The notes: a model not told the origin generated them from the letters alone. Positions 17,569-26,649 are shown, counted from the stretch's first letter. The stretch is 64,000 nt of DNA from Chryseosolibacter histidinae (GCF_018598225.1 NZ_JAHESF010000024.1:1-64000); one strand, 5' to 3'. Program-made: numbers and translations.

Positions 17569-17636
17569 GTCTCTCTACTGACAACCGGGCCCGCGAAAAA
17601 AGCCCCGCCCGGCAATACGGAATCCCCCAGGCCTGT

Positions 17637-17644
17637 TATATTTG
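17637..17644 (+). promoter_or_regulatory. Exact -7 element TATATTTG for lgt
   Basis: TATATTTG matches TAnnTTTG and ends 5 nt before the lgt ATG at 17650. Transcription would start at or within a few bases of the start codon, so lgt may be translated from a leaderless mRNA. Confidence 0.55.
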
Positions 17645-17649
17645 CCGTC

Positions 17650-18774
17650 ATGGCCATTTCGAACTTTATCATCTGGAACGGTAGCCCCGAAATTTTTACG
17701 ATCGGCACGTTCGCGCTTCGCTGGTATGGGCTGTTCTTCGCCCTCGGTTTTTTGATCAGCCAGCAGATCCTCTATTACATCTACCGCAAAGAAGGCAAAC
17801 CCGAAAAAGACGTTGAGATCCTCACCATTTACATGGTGGTGGCAACGATCATCGGCGCACGGCTTGGCCACGTTATCTTCTATCAGCCCAGCATCATCTG
17901 GGAAGACCCGCTGGGCATCTTTCTTCCGTTCGAATTCAGTCCTTTCCGGTTCACAGGGCTTCAGGGCCTTGCCAGCCACGGCGGCGCTATCGGCATTTTG
18001 TTCGCCCTTTGGCTTTATAGTCGCAAGAGAAAACCGGGGCAGAATTACTTCCAGGTGCTCGACCGCATCGTGATCCTGGTGGCGCTCACCGGTGCCCTGA
18101 TCCGTTTTGGTAATTTTTTCAACTCGGAGATCATCGGTAAACCTACTGACAGTGGCATGGGCGTGGTCTTTGTGAACCGCCTCACCGAAGCTGTCAAAGA
18201 CCGCCAGGGCGACAAAGAGATCATAGAATCCATCGTCTACCATCAGAACGACTCAGTACCGCAAGGCACCAACGGCCGGATCCCGCTTTCTGTTTATGTC
18301 TTCTTCAAACCCGGTGCGCAGGAAGATGCCGCACATGACCTCATGAGCTATGCCGAGAGCATTTCTTATCGCCTCGATGAGTTCTTCGACAGCAACGGTG
18401 ACGCACACTATGAGCTCACCACGCAAAAAGATGGAACCCTTGCCGCCCGCCTGAATGTGATCGGCATTGCCAGGCACCCTGCCCAGCTCTATGAGTCGAT
18501 CTCATGTTTTGTACTGTTCATTGCGTTGTACCTGATCTGGTCGCGTTACAAGCAAAACCTGCCCACCGGCCGGCTGTTCGGTATTTTCCTGATCGTATGT
18601 TTTGGTCTGCGTTTTGTTTATGAGTTCCTGAAAGAGAACCAGGAATCGTTCGAGAACGACCTGCCCCTGAACATGGGCCAGATCCTCAGCATACCATTGG
18701 TGATCGCCGGAGTTTTCGTTTTATTATATTCATTCAGGAAAGGCACTCAAAATTCCGCTGCAGCGGAAAAATAA
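17650..18774 (+). CDS. lgt: Prolipoprotein diacylglyceryl transferase
   Basis: A 374-residue inner-membrane enzyme that attaches diacylglycerol to the lipobox cysteine of prolipoproteins. Visible hallmarks are RWYGLFFALGF (24-34), H110 in the SHGGAIG turn, the RFGNFFNSEIIG signature (152-163), and RHPAQLYESI (275-284). It is longer than the roughly 290 residues of the E. coli enzyme because of about 95 extra, mostly polar residues (about 177-273) between the Lgt signature and RHPAQLYE, which would face the periplasm. Several lipoproteins are encoded in this window (33383, 41356, 49006). An exact -7 element ends 5 nt upstream. Confidence 0.95.
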   Translation: MAISNFIIWNGSPEIFTIGTFALRWYGLFFALGFLISQQILYYIYRKEGKPEKDVEILTIYMVVATIIGARLGHVIFYQPSIIWEDPLGIFLPFEFSPFRFTGLQGLASHGGAIGILFALWLYSRKRKPGQNYFQVLDRIVILVALTGALIRFGNFFNSEIIGKPTDSGMGVVFVNRLTEAVKDRQGDKEIIESIVYHQNDSVPQGTNGRIPLSVYVFFKPGAQEDAAHDLMSYAESISYRLDEFFDSNGDAHYELTTQKDGTLAARLNVIGIARHPAQLYESISCFVLFIALYLIWSRYKQNLPTGRLFGIFLIVCFGLRFVYEFLKENQESFENDLPLNMGQILSIPLVIAGVFVLLYSFRKGTQNSAAAEK

Positions 18775-18815
18775 CTTTAAACCAGTTTACCGGGCGTGAG
18801 TCTTAGCAATACGGG

Positions 18816-20285
18816 ATGTTGGGTATTATCATCGGTTTTTTTAGTTTGCTTTCCACGCATACACCGGCGGAAGACCATCACAGTATTGCTTTACGCGATA
18901 CCGTAACCCTAAAACATCGCGCCGTAAAAACGCAAGCCGATTCATCGGGGCGTTTTCTCGAGGTAAACCGGATCTTCATCATCGGTAACCGCATCACCCG
19001 TGACCAGATCATCCTGCGGGAGCTTTCCCTGAAGAAAGGCGACATCGTGTACAGCACTGACCTGGTGTCGATCCTCGACCTCGACAAGAAAAAGCTCATC
19101 AACACGCGGCTGTTCAACAAGGTGGATATACGCACGCTGGTGCTCGACTCCATGAAGGTAGACCTGCTGGTAGACCTCGACGAACGGTGGTATACTTTTC
19201 CGGCGCCTATCTTCGAGCTCGCCGACCGGAACTTCAACGAATGGTGGCAAAATTACGGGCATGATTTCAGAAGGGTGAACTATGGCCTTCGCCTCTACCA
19301 GTACAACATGCGCGGCCGGAATGAGACCATGAGGTTCACCGCCCAGTTCGGATTTCAGCGCAAGTTCGAGCTCCTCTACCGCTTCCCTTACATCGATAAA
19401 AGGCAAAAACACGGGCTGGCCATCGAGCTCGGTTTCCTGGAAGCCAAGAACCTTGCCGTGCGCACCCAGGATCATAAATACGAGTTCCTGAAAACAGACG
19501 AGACCCTACGTGTAGACCGCCTCGCGGGACTGACGTACACCTATCGCAAATCATTCTACAAAACACATTCGGTGAAGGTCGAGTACAGGAACATCAACAT
19601 CGCTGACACGGTAAAAAGACTGAACCCCGATTACATCAAAGGTGAAACCAACACGCGACAGGAGTACACCTGGATCCAGTACCAGTTCAACGCCGATCAC
19701 CGTGATTTTTTTGCCTATCCCCTGAAAGGTTATCAGTTCCTGGTGGGCCTTACCAAAACCGGCATCGGCGCCGGAGATGACGTGAATAAAGTGGAAGCTA
19801 ACCTGCTGTATTCAAAATACTTTGACCTTTCTAAAAAATACTATCTCGCCAACAACAGCGTACTTTTCTGGAGCACACCTGACGATCTCTCTTATGCCAA
19901 CTATGGCGCACTGGGCCTCCGTAAACAATTTGTTCGCGGATACGAAGTGTACGTGATCGAAGGTCCTTATTACTTCCTCAACAAGACCACTTTTAAAAAG
20001 CTGATATTCTCCAACACCTATCACTGGGGCGACATGCCCATCGAACAATTCAGGCACGTTCCCATTGCCATCTATCTCAAGACCTATGCTGACCTGGGGT
20101 ACGTCAAGAATTATCCCGATTACGAAAATGCCGGAAGGAATACTTCAATGACCGACCAGTTACTTGCCGGCGCCGGCGCAGGTCTTGACATTGTAAGTTC
20201 CTATGACCTGGTGCTTCGCTTCGAGTATTCATTTACATCCAACGGCACACAGGGCTTCTTCTTCAATGTAAAGAAGGAGTTCTAA
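18816..20285 (+). CDS. BamA/TamA-like (Omp85) outer membrane protein with one POTRA domain
   Basis: A 489-residue protein with a short N-terminal hydrophobic segment (signal peptide, MLGIIIGFFSLLST). One POTRA-like domain follows at about 48-120 (NRIFIIGNRITRDQIILREL, then KKLINTRLFNKVDI). The rest is rich in alternating aromatic strands (RYRFPYIDKRQ-like and WIQYQFNADHRDFF) and ends in a C-terminal phenylalanine (NVKKEF), typical of Omp85 barrels recognised by the BAM machinery. It is shorter than BamA, which has five POTRA domains, so it is more likely a TamA-like or accessory Omp85 protein. Its 3' end overlaps the convergent MORN gene by 4 nt. Confidence 0.8.
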   Translation: MLGIIIGFFSLLSTHTPAEDHHSIALRDTVTLKHRAVKTQADSSGRFLEVNRIFIIGNRITRDQIILRELSLKKGDIVYSTDLVSILDLDKKKLINTRLFNKVDIRTLVLDSMKVDLLVDLDERWYTFPAPIFELADRNFNEWWQNYGHDFRRVNYGLRLYQYNMRGRNETMRFTAQFGFQRKFELLYRFPYIDKRQKHGLAIELGFLEAKNLAVRTQDHKYEFLKTDETLRVDRLAGLTYTYRKSFYKTHSVKVEYRNINIADTVKRLNPDYIKGETNTRQEYTWIQYQFNADHRDFFAYPLKGYQFLVGLTKTGIGAGDDVNKVEANLLYSKYFDLSKKYYLANNSVLFWSTPDDLSYANYGALGLRKQFVRGYEVYVIEGPYYFLNKTTFKKLIFSNTYHWGDMPIEQFRHVPIAIYLKTYADLGYVKNYPDYENAGRNTSMTDQLLAGAGAGLDIVSSYDLVLRFEYSFTSNGTQGFFFNVKKEF

Positions 20286-20896
20286 TACTTCCACGGCTTC
20301 TTGTTCCCCTTTTTGTCATACCGGTACCAGGTGCCCGTGCGATGTCCGCGCTCATAGTTGCCTGAATACTGAAGCTGTCCTTCATCGTTGTAGAATTTCC
20401 AAATGCCATGCTCCAGCCCTTGCTCGTAGCTTCCCTCCTGCAATAAGACACCGCTGTCATTGTAAACAGCAACGGGGCCGTGAGGAAGCCCGTCTTTGTA
20501 ACCCACGGTCTTTTCAACCTTGCCATTCTCATGAAAGTACTTCCACACACCGGCATACATTCCCTGATGATACAGACCAGTGCGCTCCAATGCGCCGCTG
20601 TTGTAAAAGTAGCTGGCTGAATCCTGCAGCACACCCGTTCGCCATACTTCCCTGCCCTGCAGTTTGCCGTTGGGGTGATAGTACGTAACTGCTCCGTCGA
20701 GCACACCTTGGCTAAAAAATTCTCTGCTCATCAATACACCTGAAGGATAGTAGTATTTCCATTCACCCTCTTTCACGCCTTGAGCAAGTAAACCCTCTGC
20801 GCGCAAGGTTTTGTTCTTATAGTATTCACGATGCAGATCTTGTGCGTGCACAGCAAGACTCATCAATATTAAAACACAAAAAATTTTGATCTGCAT
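20282..20896 (-). CDS. Secreted MORN-repeat (YwqK-like) protein
   Basis: Using the ATG at 20896 the product is 204 residues with a clear signal peptide (MQIKIFCVLILMSLAVHAQ). An upstream in-frame start at 20965 would mask it and overlap the divergent gene. The mature part is a string of about seven MORN_2-type repeats of the form GxWKYYxxxGxLxxxxxY (for example EGEWKYYYPSGVLMSREFF and AGVWKYFHENGKVEKTVGY). Such repeats are annotated as YwqK-family antitoxin in databases, but no toxin partner is visible here and an exported location argues against that role. The function is unknown. Confidence 0.8.
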   Translation of the reverse strand: MQIKIFCVLILMSLAVHAQDLHREYYKNKTLRAEGLLAQGVKEGEWKYYYPSGVLMSREFFSQGVLDGAVTYYHPNGKLQGREVWRTGVLQDSASYFYNSGALERTGLYHQGMYAGVWKYFHENGKVEKTVGYKDGLPHGPVAVYNDSGVLLQEGSYEQGLEHGIWKFYNDEGQLQYSGNYERGHRTGTWYRYDKKGNKKPWKY

Positions 20897-20943
20897 GCGC
20901 GCTTCGTTAAATTCACTTAAGTACATATTAACCCTCTCTAACC

Positions 20944-21771
20944 GTGACCCATCTAAGGTACACATCTGTTATTGTATTGCTCATTCTTTCGAGCAATTCT
21001 TCCAACGCACAAAGCGCTTCATGTCTTATGGGGGCAAGATCCATGAGCATGGGTTATGCGTCGGCTTGTCTTAAAGACGAATGGTCCGTTTTCAATAACG
21101 TTGCCGGGTTGGCAAAAGTTGAAAACCTGGCCACAGCTTTCACCTATCAGGCCTTCCCGAATTTTTCACCTTTCAACCGGATGGCGGCAGCGGTAGCGAT
21201 ACCCGTGCCCATGGGTGTTTCGGCCATAGGCGCATACCGCTTCGGAGACGACTTGTACAACGAGCAAATGTTATCGGCTGGTTTCGCCAACACCATGGGA
21301 CTCGCTTCGCTGGGCATCAGGTTGAATTATATCCAATACCATGCGGAAGGCTTCGGCACCACCCGCGCCGTGTCTGTCAACGCCGGAGGCATCGTAAACA
21401 TAACACCTTCCTTCTCCATCGGCGCGCACCTGATCAACATCAATCAGCCACATCTCACGCGATCAGGTGGAGAAACACTGCCTGCCGTGATGATGCTCGG
21501 CTTCGGAGCGGAAGTCTCAGATCACCTGTTCATTGCAGGAGAAATAGAAAAGGATCTGTTGTATCCCCTCACCTTGAAAACAGGGCTGGAATATCAGGTC
21601 CATAAAAAACTGGCATTGCGTACAGGCATCAACCTTCAGCCCAACGCCGCCTTTTTCGGCTTCGGATGCAAGGCAAAAAAAATGGTGCTGGATTACAGTC
21701 TTCAGTGGAGCATGAATACAGGCACCAACCACCAGGCTGGCGTGAGTTACCGGTTTAAATCAAAAAAATGA
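20944..21771 (+). CDS. PorV/PorQ-like outer membrane beta-barrel protein
   Basis: A 275-residue protein beginning at GTG 20944 with a signal peptide (residues 1-22, ending SSNA). The mature start GARSMSMGYASACLKDEWSV resembles the N-terminus of PorV/UPF0164-type barrels, where a conserved small-residue segment precedes FNNVAGLA. The rest alternates glycine and aromatic strands and ends YRFKSKK. It may be a T9SS-related or FadL-like barrel; assignment to PorV itself is not justified. Its stop overlaps the start of the next gene (ATGA, 21768-21771), implying joint expression with the helix-hairpin-helix barrel. Confidence 0.65.
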   Translation: MTHLRYTSVIVLLILSSNSSNAQSASCLMGARSMSMGYASACLKDEWSVFNNVAGLAKVENLATAFTYQAFPNFSPFNRMAAAVAIPVPMGVSAIGAYRFGDDLYNEQMLSAGFANTMGLASLGIRLNYIQYHAEGFGTTRAVSVNAGGIVNITPSFSIGAHLININQPHLTRSGGETLPAVMMLGFGAEVSDHLFIAGEIEKDLLYPLTLKTGLEYQVHKKLALRTGINLQPNAAFFGFGCKAKKMVLDYSLQWSMNTGTNHQAGVSYRFKSKK

Positions 21772-23819
21772 ACAGGAGAAATGTGATATGGCCCCTCTTC
21801 GTTGCCGGCGTTACCTGCCTGGCACAGGAACATCCACGCTCTGCGCAGGAGCTCTCAAGACTGGAAGAGCTGACGGCCTTCCAGGATGAAGATGCTGACT
21901 ACGAAAGCCTTTATGAAAATCTGCTGCAGCTCATTGCAGCACCGGTAGACCTGAACAAAGCAAGCGCTGAAGAGCTCGGCGCACTGCACCTGTTAACGCA
22001 GCAACAGATCGAGGCGCTCATCCAATACAGAAATGCGTATGGCCCGTTGGTGAGCATCTACGAGCTCCAGGCAGTGCGTGCGCTGGACCTTGAAACGATC
22101 CGGCGCATGCAATCCCTTGTAAAAGTCAACGATCCGCAGAGCATCATCGGGCGGTCGTTGCTGGAGCGTGCCCTTTTCGAAAGGAACAGTTACCTGATCA
22201 CGCGATATGAGCGCACCTTGGAGCACAAAGCGGGCAATGATCACGCCGCCGACACCAGCAAGATCTTCAAGGGATCGCCCGGTAAGCTCTACACACGATT
22301 CAGGTCTGCCATACCCGGAGATTACAGTCTGGGCTTCACCGCTGAAAAAGACGCGGGAGAACAATTCCGGTGGAGTGCAAAACAAAAACAGTATGGATTC
22401 GATTTTCTCTCTTGCCATGCGCAGATACGCAACAAGGGAAAGATCAAAAACCTGATCGCGGGAGATTACCAGTGCCAGTTCGGCCAGGGCCTGGTATTGG
22501 GTGGCCCCTTCGGATTGGGCAAAGGTGCCGAGACCGTGACCACGGCAAGAAAAAATAATGTAGGACTGATGCCCTACACTTCCGTGAACGAATCGGGTTT
22601 CTACCGCGGGCTCGCGGGCACTTTTCAGTTGCACAGGCGCATCAGCATCACAGCACTGTATTCAGCCTTGCGAAGAGACGGCAGCGAACAGACCGGTGAT
22701 GAGCGTAACGTCACCATTTCATCGCTGCAGGTCACGGGGTTTCATCGCAATGACGACGAGCTCAGAACAAGAAAAAAGGTGCTTGAAAAAAATTACGCAG
22801 CGGTGATCAGCTATAACCGTGGCAACCTCGATGCCGGTGTGATCTTCCACGGCATTCGCTTCAGCGATCGCGTTCAAAAGAAGCCTACGCCTTACAACCA
22901 GTTTGTATTCAACGGGAAAACGAACGTTGCCCTGAGCATGTTTGTCAACTACACACACAGCAATTTTAATTTCTTCAGTGAAATTGCCAGGTCACAGCAC
23001 GGTGGCAGGGCTGTGATCGCCGGTGTGCTTACGTCACTTCACAAAAAATTCGATCTGGCCATGCTCTTCAGAAAGTTCGATCCACATTACCATTCATTCT
23101 ATGCCAATGCTTTCGCGGAGAGCTCACAGGCGCAGAATGAAACAGGCATTTACTGGGGATGGAAGTACACCTGGAGCAGGCGATACAGTGTGTGTGGCTA
23201 CATGGATCTTTTCAGCTTTCCCTGGCTTGGATTCAGAAGATACGCTCCGGCTTACGGACATGAGTGGTTGTTGAAATTCAATTACCAGCCCAGCCGCAAG
23301 ACCACTGTGTTTGTTCAGGCGAGAGAAGAGAAAAAAGCCCGCAATACCGGTGCGGCCGAAAATCTTTATCGGGTGAGCAACGGTACAAGGCGAAACTTCT
23401 GGTTTGTGCTGAGCTGTAGCCCGGCAGAAAAGCTCACCATGAGAACAAGGGCGCAGTTCAACACTTACTCCCTTTACGGAAGCACAACCAAAGGCATGGT
23501 TTTGCTGCAGGATGCAAGTTATACGGTGGGGAGATTTCAATGCAGTGTTCGCCATGCTGTATTCGATACTGATGATTATGAGAACCGGAGCTACGTTTAC
23601 GAAAATGACGCGTGGATGTCGTTCTCGCTGCCTGCTTATGACGGCGTGGGTCTAAGGAACTACGTGCTGCTGGAGTATAAAGTGAGCAAAACGTTAAGCT
23701 TGTGGCTGCGATATGCAAGAACCAGGTACATCGATCGAAGCGAAATAGGCTCCGGCGTGGAAATGATAGCAGGAAATACGCGAAAGGATGTTAAATTTCA
23801 GGCGCTGATCACTTTTTAA
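21768..23819 (+). CDS. Helix-hairpin-helix domain protein with predicted outer membrane barrel
   Basis: A 683-residue exported protein (signal residues about 1-19). Residues about 60-120 form ComEA-like helix-hairpin-helix units: VDLNKASAEELGALHLLTQQ, then YGPLVSIYELQAVRALDLET. The remaining 550 residues are rich in aromatic beta strands with a C-terminal VKFQALITF, typical of an outer membrane barrel. Proteins of this architecture are frequent in Bacteroidota. A DNA-binding or DNA-uptake role is suggested only by the HhH motif. It overlaps the PorV-like gene by 4 nt. Confidence 0.75.
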   Translation: MNRRNVIWPLFVAGVTCLAQEHPRSAQELSRLEELTAFQDEDADYESLYENLLQLIAAPVDLNKASAEELGALHLLTQQQIEALIQYRNAYGPLVSIYELQAVRALDLETIRRMQSLVKVNDPQSIIGRSLLERALFERNSYLITRYERTLEHKAGNDHAADTSKIFKGSPGKLYTRFRSAIPGDYSLGFTAEKDAGEQFRWSAKQKQYGFDFLSCHAQIRNKGKIKNLIAGDYQCQFGQGLVLGGPFGLGKGAETVTTARKNNVGLMPYTSVNESGFYRGLAGTFQLHRRISITALYSALRRDGSEQTGDERNVTISSLQVTGFHRNDDELRTRKKVLEKNYAAVISYNRGNLDAGVIFHGIRFSDRVQKKPTPYNQFVFNGKTNVALSMFVNYTHSNFNFFSEIARSQHGGRAVIAGVLTSLHKKFDLAMLFRKFDPHYHSFYANAFAESSQAQNETGIYWGWKYTWSRRYSVCGYMDLFSFPWLGFRRYAPAYGHEWLLKFNYQPSRKTTVFVQAREEKKARNTGAAENLYRVSNGTRRNFWFVLSCSPAEKLTMRTRAQFNTYSLYGSTTKGMVLLQDASYTVGRFQCSVRHAVFDTDDYENRSYVYENDAWMSFSLPAYDGVGLRNYVLLEYKVSKTLSLWLRYARTRYIDRSEIGSGVEMIAGNTRKDVKFQALITF

Positions 23820-23822
23820 ATT

Positions 23823-23927
23823 ATGCATGCCGTAGACCAGATAACGCCCGAAGTGCTTCTTGTGATGTGTATCGGAGGGATCGCCTTTATTATCATTTTC
23901 AAGGCCATTTTTCGCAAAAGACATTGA
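23823..23927 (+). CDS. Candidate 34-residue single-pass membrane peptide
   Basis: An ATG three bases after the upstream stop opens a 34-codon frame: MHAVDQITPEVLLVMCIGG, then a strongly hydrophobic helix (about 11-27) and a basic tail ending FRKRH. The topology (acidic N-terminus out, basic tail in) and tight spacing to the HhH gene support a real small gene, but its shortness leaves it unproven. No function is known. Confidence 0.4.
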   Translation: MHAVDQITPEVLLVMCIGGIAFIIIFKAIFRKRH

Positions 23928-24091
23928 TACCGCCGTCTGGCGAAGTAAACAGCCGTTAAGTCATATTTTCTTTAGCCAGGCAGAGTTTTTCCGCGTTTGC
24001 GGAGCGCTGCGCGTAAAGTGAGCTTTTACTATTGGCAGGATACGCGTATCTAGGTATAATTTTCAAACCTCCATTAAGTAAAAAACAAACC

Positions 24092-24817
24092 ATGAAAACA
24101 AAACTTTTCGCTTTGGTTCTTTGCCTTGTCACCTCTGTGTCGTTTTCGCAGGTAACAAAAAAAGCGTTGGAACTGCCCGAGTTCAAGAGCATTTATGTGA
24201 ACTCGAACTACACCGTGTATCTGAAACAAACCAACAAGCAGGAAGTTAATGTTGAAGCGCTCACCGAAATATTTTCCGTCAGCGACATCAAGGTGGAGAA
24301 CGGTATACTGATGATCAACATCGAACGTAAACCCGAAACACCCAACAAGAGTCTGTGGGCCAAAATTGACGACATCAAACTGAACCCCACCATGAAGCTT
24401 TATGTGAGCATGAAGAACATCAGCGAGCTGAAGGTGAATAGCGGTGGAAAGATCATCTCAGAAAATTCGCTCGCCGCCAGCAATCTTTCACTCGCTGTGA
24501 ATGGCAATGGCAGCATGGATGTAGACATCAAGGGCGATATTGTAAAAGCTGAAGTATCAGGCTCGGGTAGCCTGGCCCTGCGCGGTTATGCTACTTCGGT
24601 AGACGCGCTCATCAGTGGCTCCGGCAATATCAACGGTTTTACCTGCCCCATTGAAACGGCCAAAGTAGTGCTGACCGGGTCAGGCACATGTGAACTGAAT
24701 GTTACCAATACCATTGATGCAACCGTGCTTGGCAGCGGCCAGGTGAAGCACAAAGGCAACACAAAGACCACCCAGAAGAAGGTCTATGGTGCGGGCGCCG
24801 TTGAGAGAGCCTACTAA
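24092..24817 (+). CDS. GIN-domain (DUF2807) secreted protein
   Basis: A 241-residue protein starting at ATG 24092 with a signal peptide (MKTKLFALVLCLVTSVSFSQ). An upstream in-frame start at 24032 would bury it. The mature part is a right-handed beta-helix-like series with repeated short strands: LAVNGNGSMDVDIKG, AEVSGSGSLALRG and ALISGSGNINGF. These G-S-G turns characterise the putative auto-transporter adhesin head GIN domain. It is probably periplasmic or surface-exposed. No operon partner is evident; long gaps lie on both sides. Confidence 0.85.
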   Translation: MKTKLFALVLCLVTSVSFSQVTKKALELPEFKSIYVNSNYTVYLKQTNKQEVNVEALTEIFSVSDIKVENGILMINIERKPETPNKSLWAKIDDIKLNPTMKLYVSMKNISELKVNSGGKIISENSLAASNLSLAVNGNGSMDVDIKGDIVKAEVSGSGSLALRGYATSVDALISGSGNINGFTCPIETAKVVLTGSGTCELNVTNTIDATVLGSGQVKHKGNTKTTQKKVYGAGAVERAY

Positions 24818-25079
24818 AAACCGTCATTTCTACTTTCAAAGTACTATTCCGGCAATACCCGCAGGCTTATGCTTCAGGGTATGAACACTTTTCACCTGAA
24901 GCTCAGGGGAATTTGTTCGGAAAAAGCCGCCTGGAACTTACAGCAGGGGTGCTGAAAATGCAGATTTACACGGCCGGAAGCTGGCGGTGTTGTACGCGAA
25001 GCACACGTTTGCGATTTTTATAAAAATGGCGCCTGGAAAGGCCCTGGGAAGGCTAAAAACGACGAAATAGCACATTTTC
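24818..25079. other. Intergenic stretch with no recognisable gene
   Basis: The first 260 bases of the 401-bp gap before the RRM gene show no open frame with a plausible product and no clear hairpin terminator. Composition is similar to coding DNA in places (around 24900-25050), so a decayed gene is possible but not demonstrated. Confidence 0.4.
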
Positions 25080-25108
25080 TTTGCATAATTAAAATTTTAT
25101 TACCTTTA
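25080..25108 (+). promoter_or_regulatory. Promoter and long leader of the RRM gene
   Basis: TTTG (25080-25083), 17 nt, then TACCTTTA (25101-25108, one mismatch from TAnnTTTG) forms a plausible promoter. It would leave an untranslated leader of about 100 nt before the ATG at 25219. The leader contains GTTTA-N10-TAAAC, a small potential stem near 25170-25190. Confidence 0.5.
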
Positions 25109-25218
25109 TACGTTAATTGATTAAATCTTTCTCTGTGCTTCATCAAGATTCATTGTGTCGTTCCAGTCAAAGTTTATCAGTTTTCGTAAACTAATTTCTC
25201 ATTTATTTATTCAAAACA

Positions 25219-25542
25219 ATGAACATTTATGTTGCCAACATCCCTTTTAAGGCTTCAGAACAGGAATTAAAGGGGTTATTCGAAGAGTATGGCGAAGTTT
25301 CTTCAGCCAAAATTATTATGGACAAAGTTACGCAGCGTAGTCGTGGTTTCGGTTTTATCGAAATGGCTGACGAATCTGCGGCTCGCCAGGCTATCACCAG
25401 CCTGAACGGTTTCAATTTCTTAGGTAAAACCTTGGTTGTGAATGAAGCTAGACCCAAAACTGACGCTCCCCGTGGCGGCGGTGGTGGTTATAGAAGTGGC
25501 GGTGGAGGATTTAACCGCAGAAACGATAATAACGGCTATTAA
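25219..25542 (+). CDS. RNA-recognition-motif RNA-binding protein
   Basis: A 107-residue protein with one RRM domain: RNP2 IYVANI (3-8) and RNP1 RGFGFIEM (43-50), with the aromatic residues that stack on RNA. The last 25 residues are a glycine/arginine-rich tail. Bacterial RRM proteins of this size are usually post-transcriptional regulators or cold-shock-induced RNA chaperones. The long leader and strong terminator fit a highly expressed stand-alone gene; cold regulation is inference. Confidence 0.94.
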   Translation: MNIYVANIPFKASEQELKGLFEEYGEVSSAKIIMDKVTQRSRGFGFIEMADESAARQAITSLNGFNFLGKTLVVNEARPKTDAPRGGGGGYRSGGGGFNRRNDNNGY

Positions 25543-25571
25543 TCAAGTACGCGATATTATTAGGAAACCGA

Positions 25572-25608
25572 AAACTGCTCCAACCCCCGTTGGAGCAGTT
25601 TTTTTTAT
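25572..25608 (+). terminator. Intrinsic terminator after the RRM gene
   Basis: AAACTGCTCCAAC (25572-25584) and GTTGGAGCAGTTT (25589-25601) form a perfect 13-bp stem around a CCCC loop, followed by an uninterrupted T-run. Confidence 0.92.
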
Positions 25609-25733
25609 GCCATCTCCTGCCCTGTTTTGTTCAGTTGGATAGCCGATTTCACCAGTTGATTGTAAAACTTACAGCGAGTTGGCGTTGCCCTGGCAAATGA
25701 TGTTATTGCCGCCCGGCACCTTAAACATTTGCT

Positions 25734-26639
25734 ATGAGAAAAAACATTTTCGCAGCGGCATTGATGCTGCTCGTCCAGTTATCTTATGCGCAAGATGCAG
25801 CGGACTCCGCCCCGCTTTTCATCGACAGCCTGGAGGCCAGCCTGCACTATCAGGAAGGCGAGATCAAGCTTGACAACAACATCGGTACACTGCAAACACC
25901 GGCAGGCTTCCGTTACCTCGATGCAAAGCAGACGACCTATGTACTGCAAGACCTGTGGGGAAACCCCGACGGTTCCGGTACGCTGGGCATGATCGTACCT
26001 AAAAACACCGGCCTCCTGGCAGACAATTCGTGGGCCTTTATCATCACCTATGATGAAATGGGATATGTGAAAGATGACGATGCAGATGAAATCGACTATG
26101 ACGAGCTCATGGGCGAAATGCAGGGAGATACGAAGCAGGAAAACGAAGAACGTACGAAAGGTGGCTTTGAGCCGATCGAGCTCGTGGGATGGGCGTCGAA
26201 GCCATTCTACGACAAGGATAAAAAAGTGCTGCATTGGGCCAAGGAGATCAAATTCGGAGAAAGCGACTTCAATACACTTAACTACAATGTGCGCATCCTC
26301 GGAAGAAAAGGTGTGGTGGTATTCAATGCCGTCTCTTCTATGAACGAGCTGCCCGAAGTGCAGAAGAACATCACGCCGGTGCTGTCGTCTTTCAGCTATG
26401 CCGACGGTTACCGGTATTCTGATTTCAACCCAGAGATCGATGAAGTGGCTGCATGGACCATTGGCGGTCTGGTAGCCGGTAAGATCCTCGCCAAAGCAGG
26501 CCTCTTTGCCTTCTTACTGAAATACATCAAGATCATCGGTATGGCTATTGCCGCTTTGGGTGGCGCCATCTGGAGATGGTATAAAAGAAAAACAGCGCTA
26601 CCCACAGTAAGAAATATTTCCGACGCACCCAACGCATAA
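25734..26639 (+). CDS. DUF2167 membrane-anchored protein
   Basis: A 301-residue protein with a signal peptide (ending SYAQ, residue 19). The family core includes DNNIGTLQTPAGFRYLD, DLWGNPDGSGTLGMIVPKN and the later EPIELVGWASKPFYDKDKKVLHWAKEI. Two hydrophobic segments near the C-terminus (about 245-265 and 268-288) anchor it, followed by WRWYKRK. The DUF2167 domain would be extracytoplasmic. Function is unknown in the family. It stands alone, with a terminator before and after. Confidence 0.88.
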   Translation: MRKNIFAAALMLLVQLSYAQDAADSAPLFIDSLEASLHYQEGEIKLDNNIGTLQTPAGFRYLDAKQTTYVLQDLWGNPDGSGTLGMIVPKNTGLLADNSWAFIITYDEMGYVKDDDADEIDYDELMGEMQGDTKQENEERTKGGFEPIELVGWASKPFYDKDKKVLHWAKEIKFGESDFNTLNYNVRILGRKGVVVFNAVSSMNELPEVQKNITPVLSSFSYADGYRYSDFNPEIDEVAAWTIGGLVAGKILAKAGLFAFLLKYIKIIGMAIAALGGAIWRWYKRKTALPTVRNISDAPNA

Positions 26640-26649
26640 AAACGTCGCA

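Noticed and set aside
20282-20896. Toxin-antitoxin system based on the YwqK-like label
   Set aside because: The protein has a signal peptide and no toxin gene lies beside it.
22718-22958. Short opposite-strand frames within the HhH barrel gene
   Set aside because: Shadows of a well-supported coding frame; no separate promoter or product.
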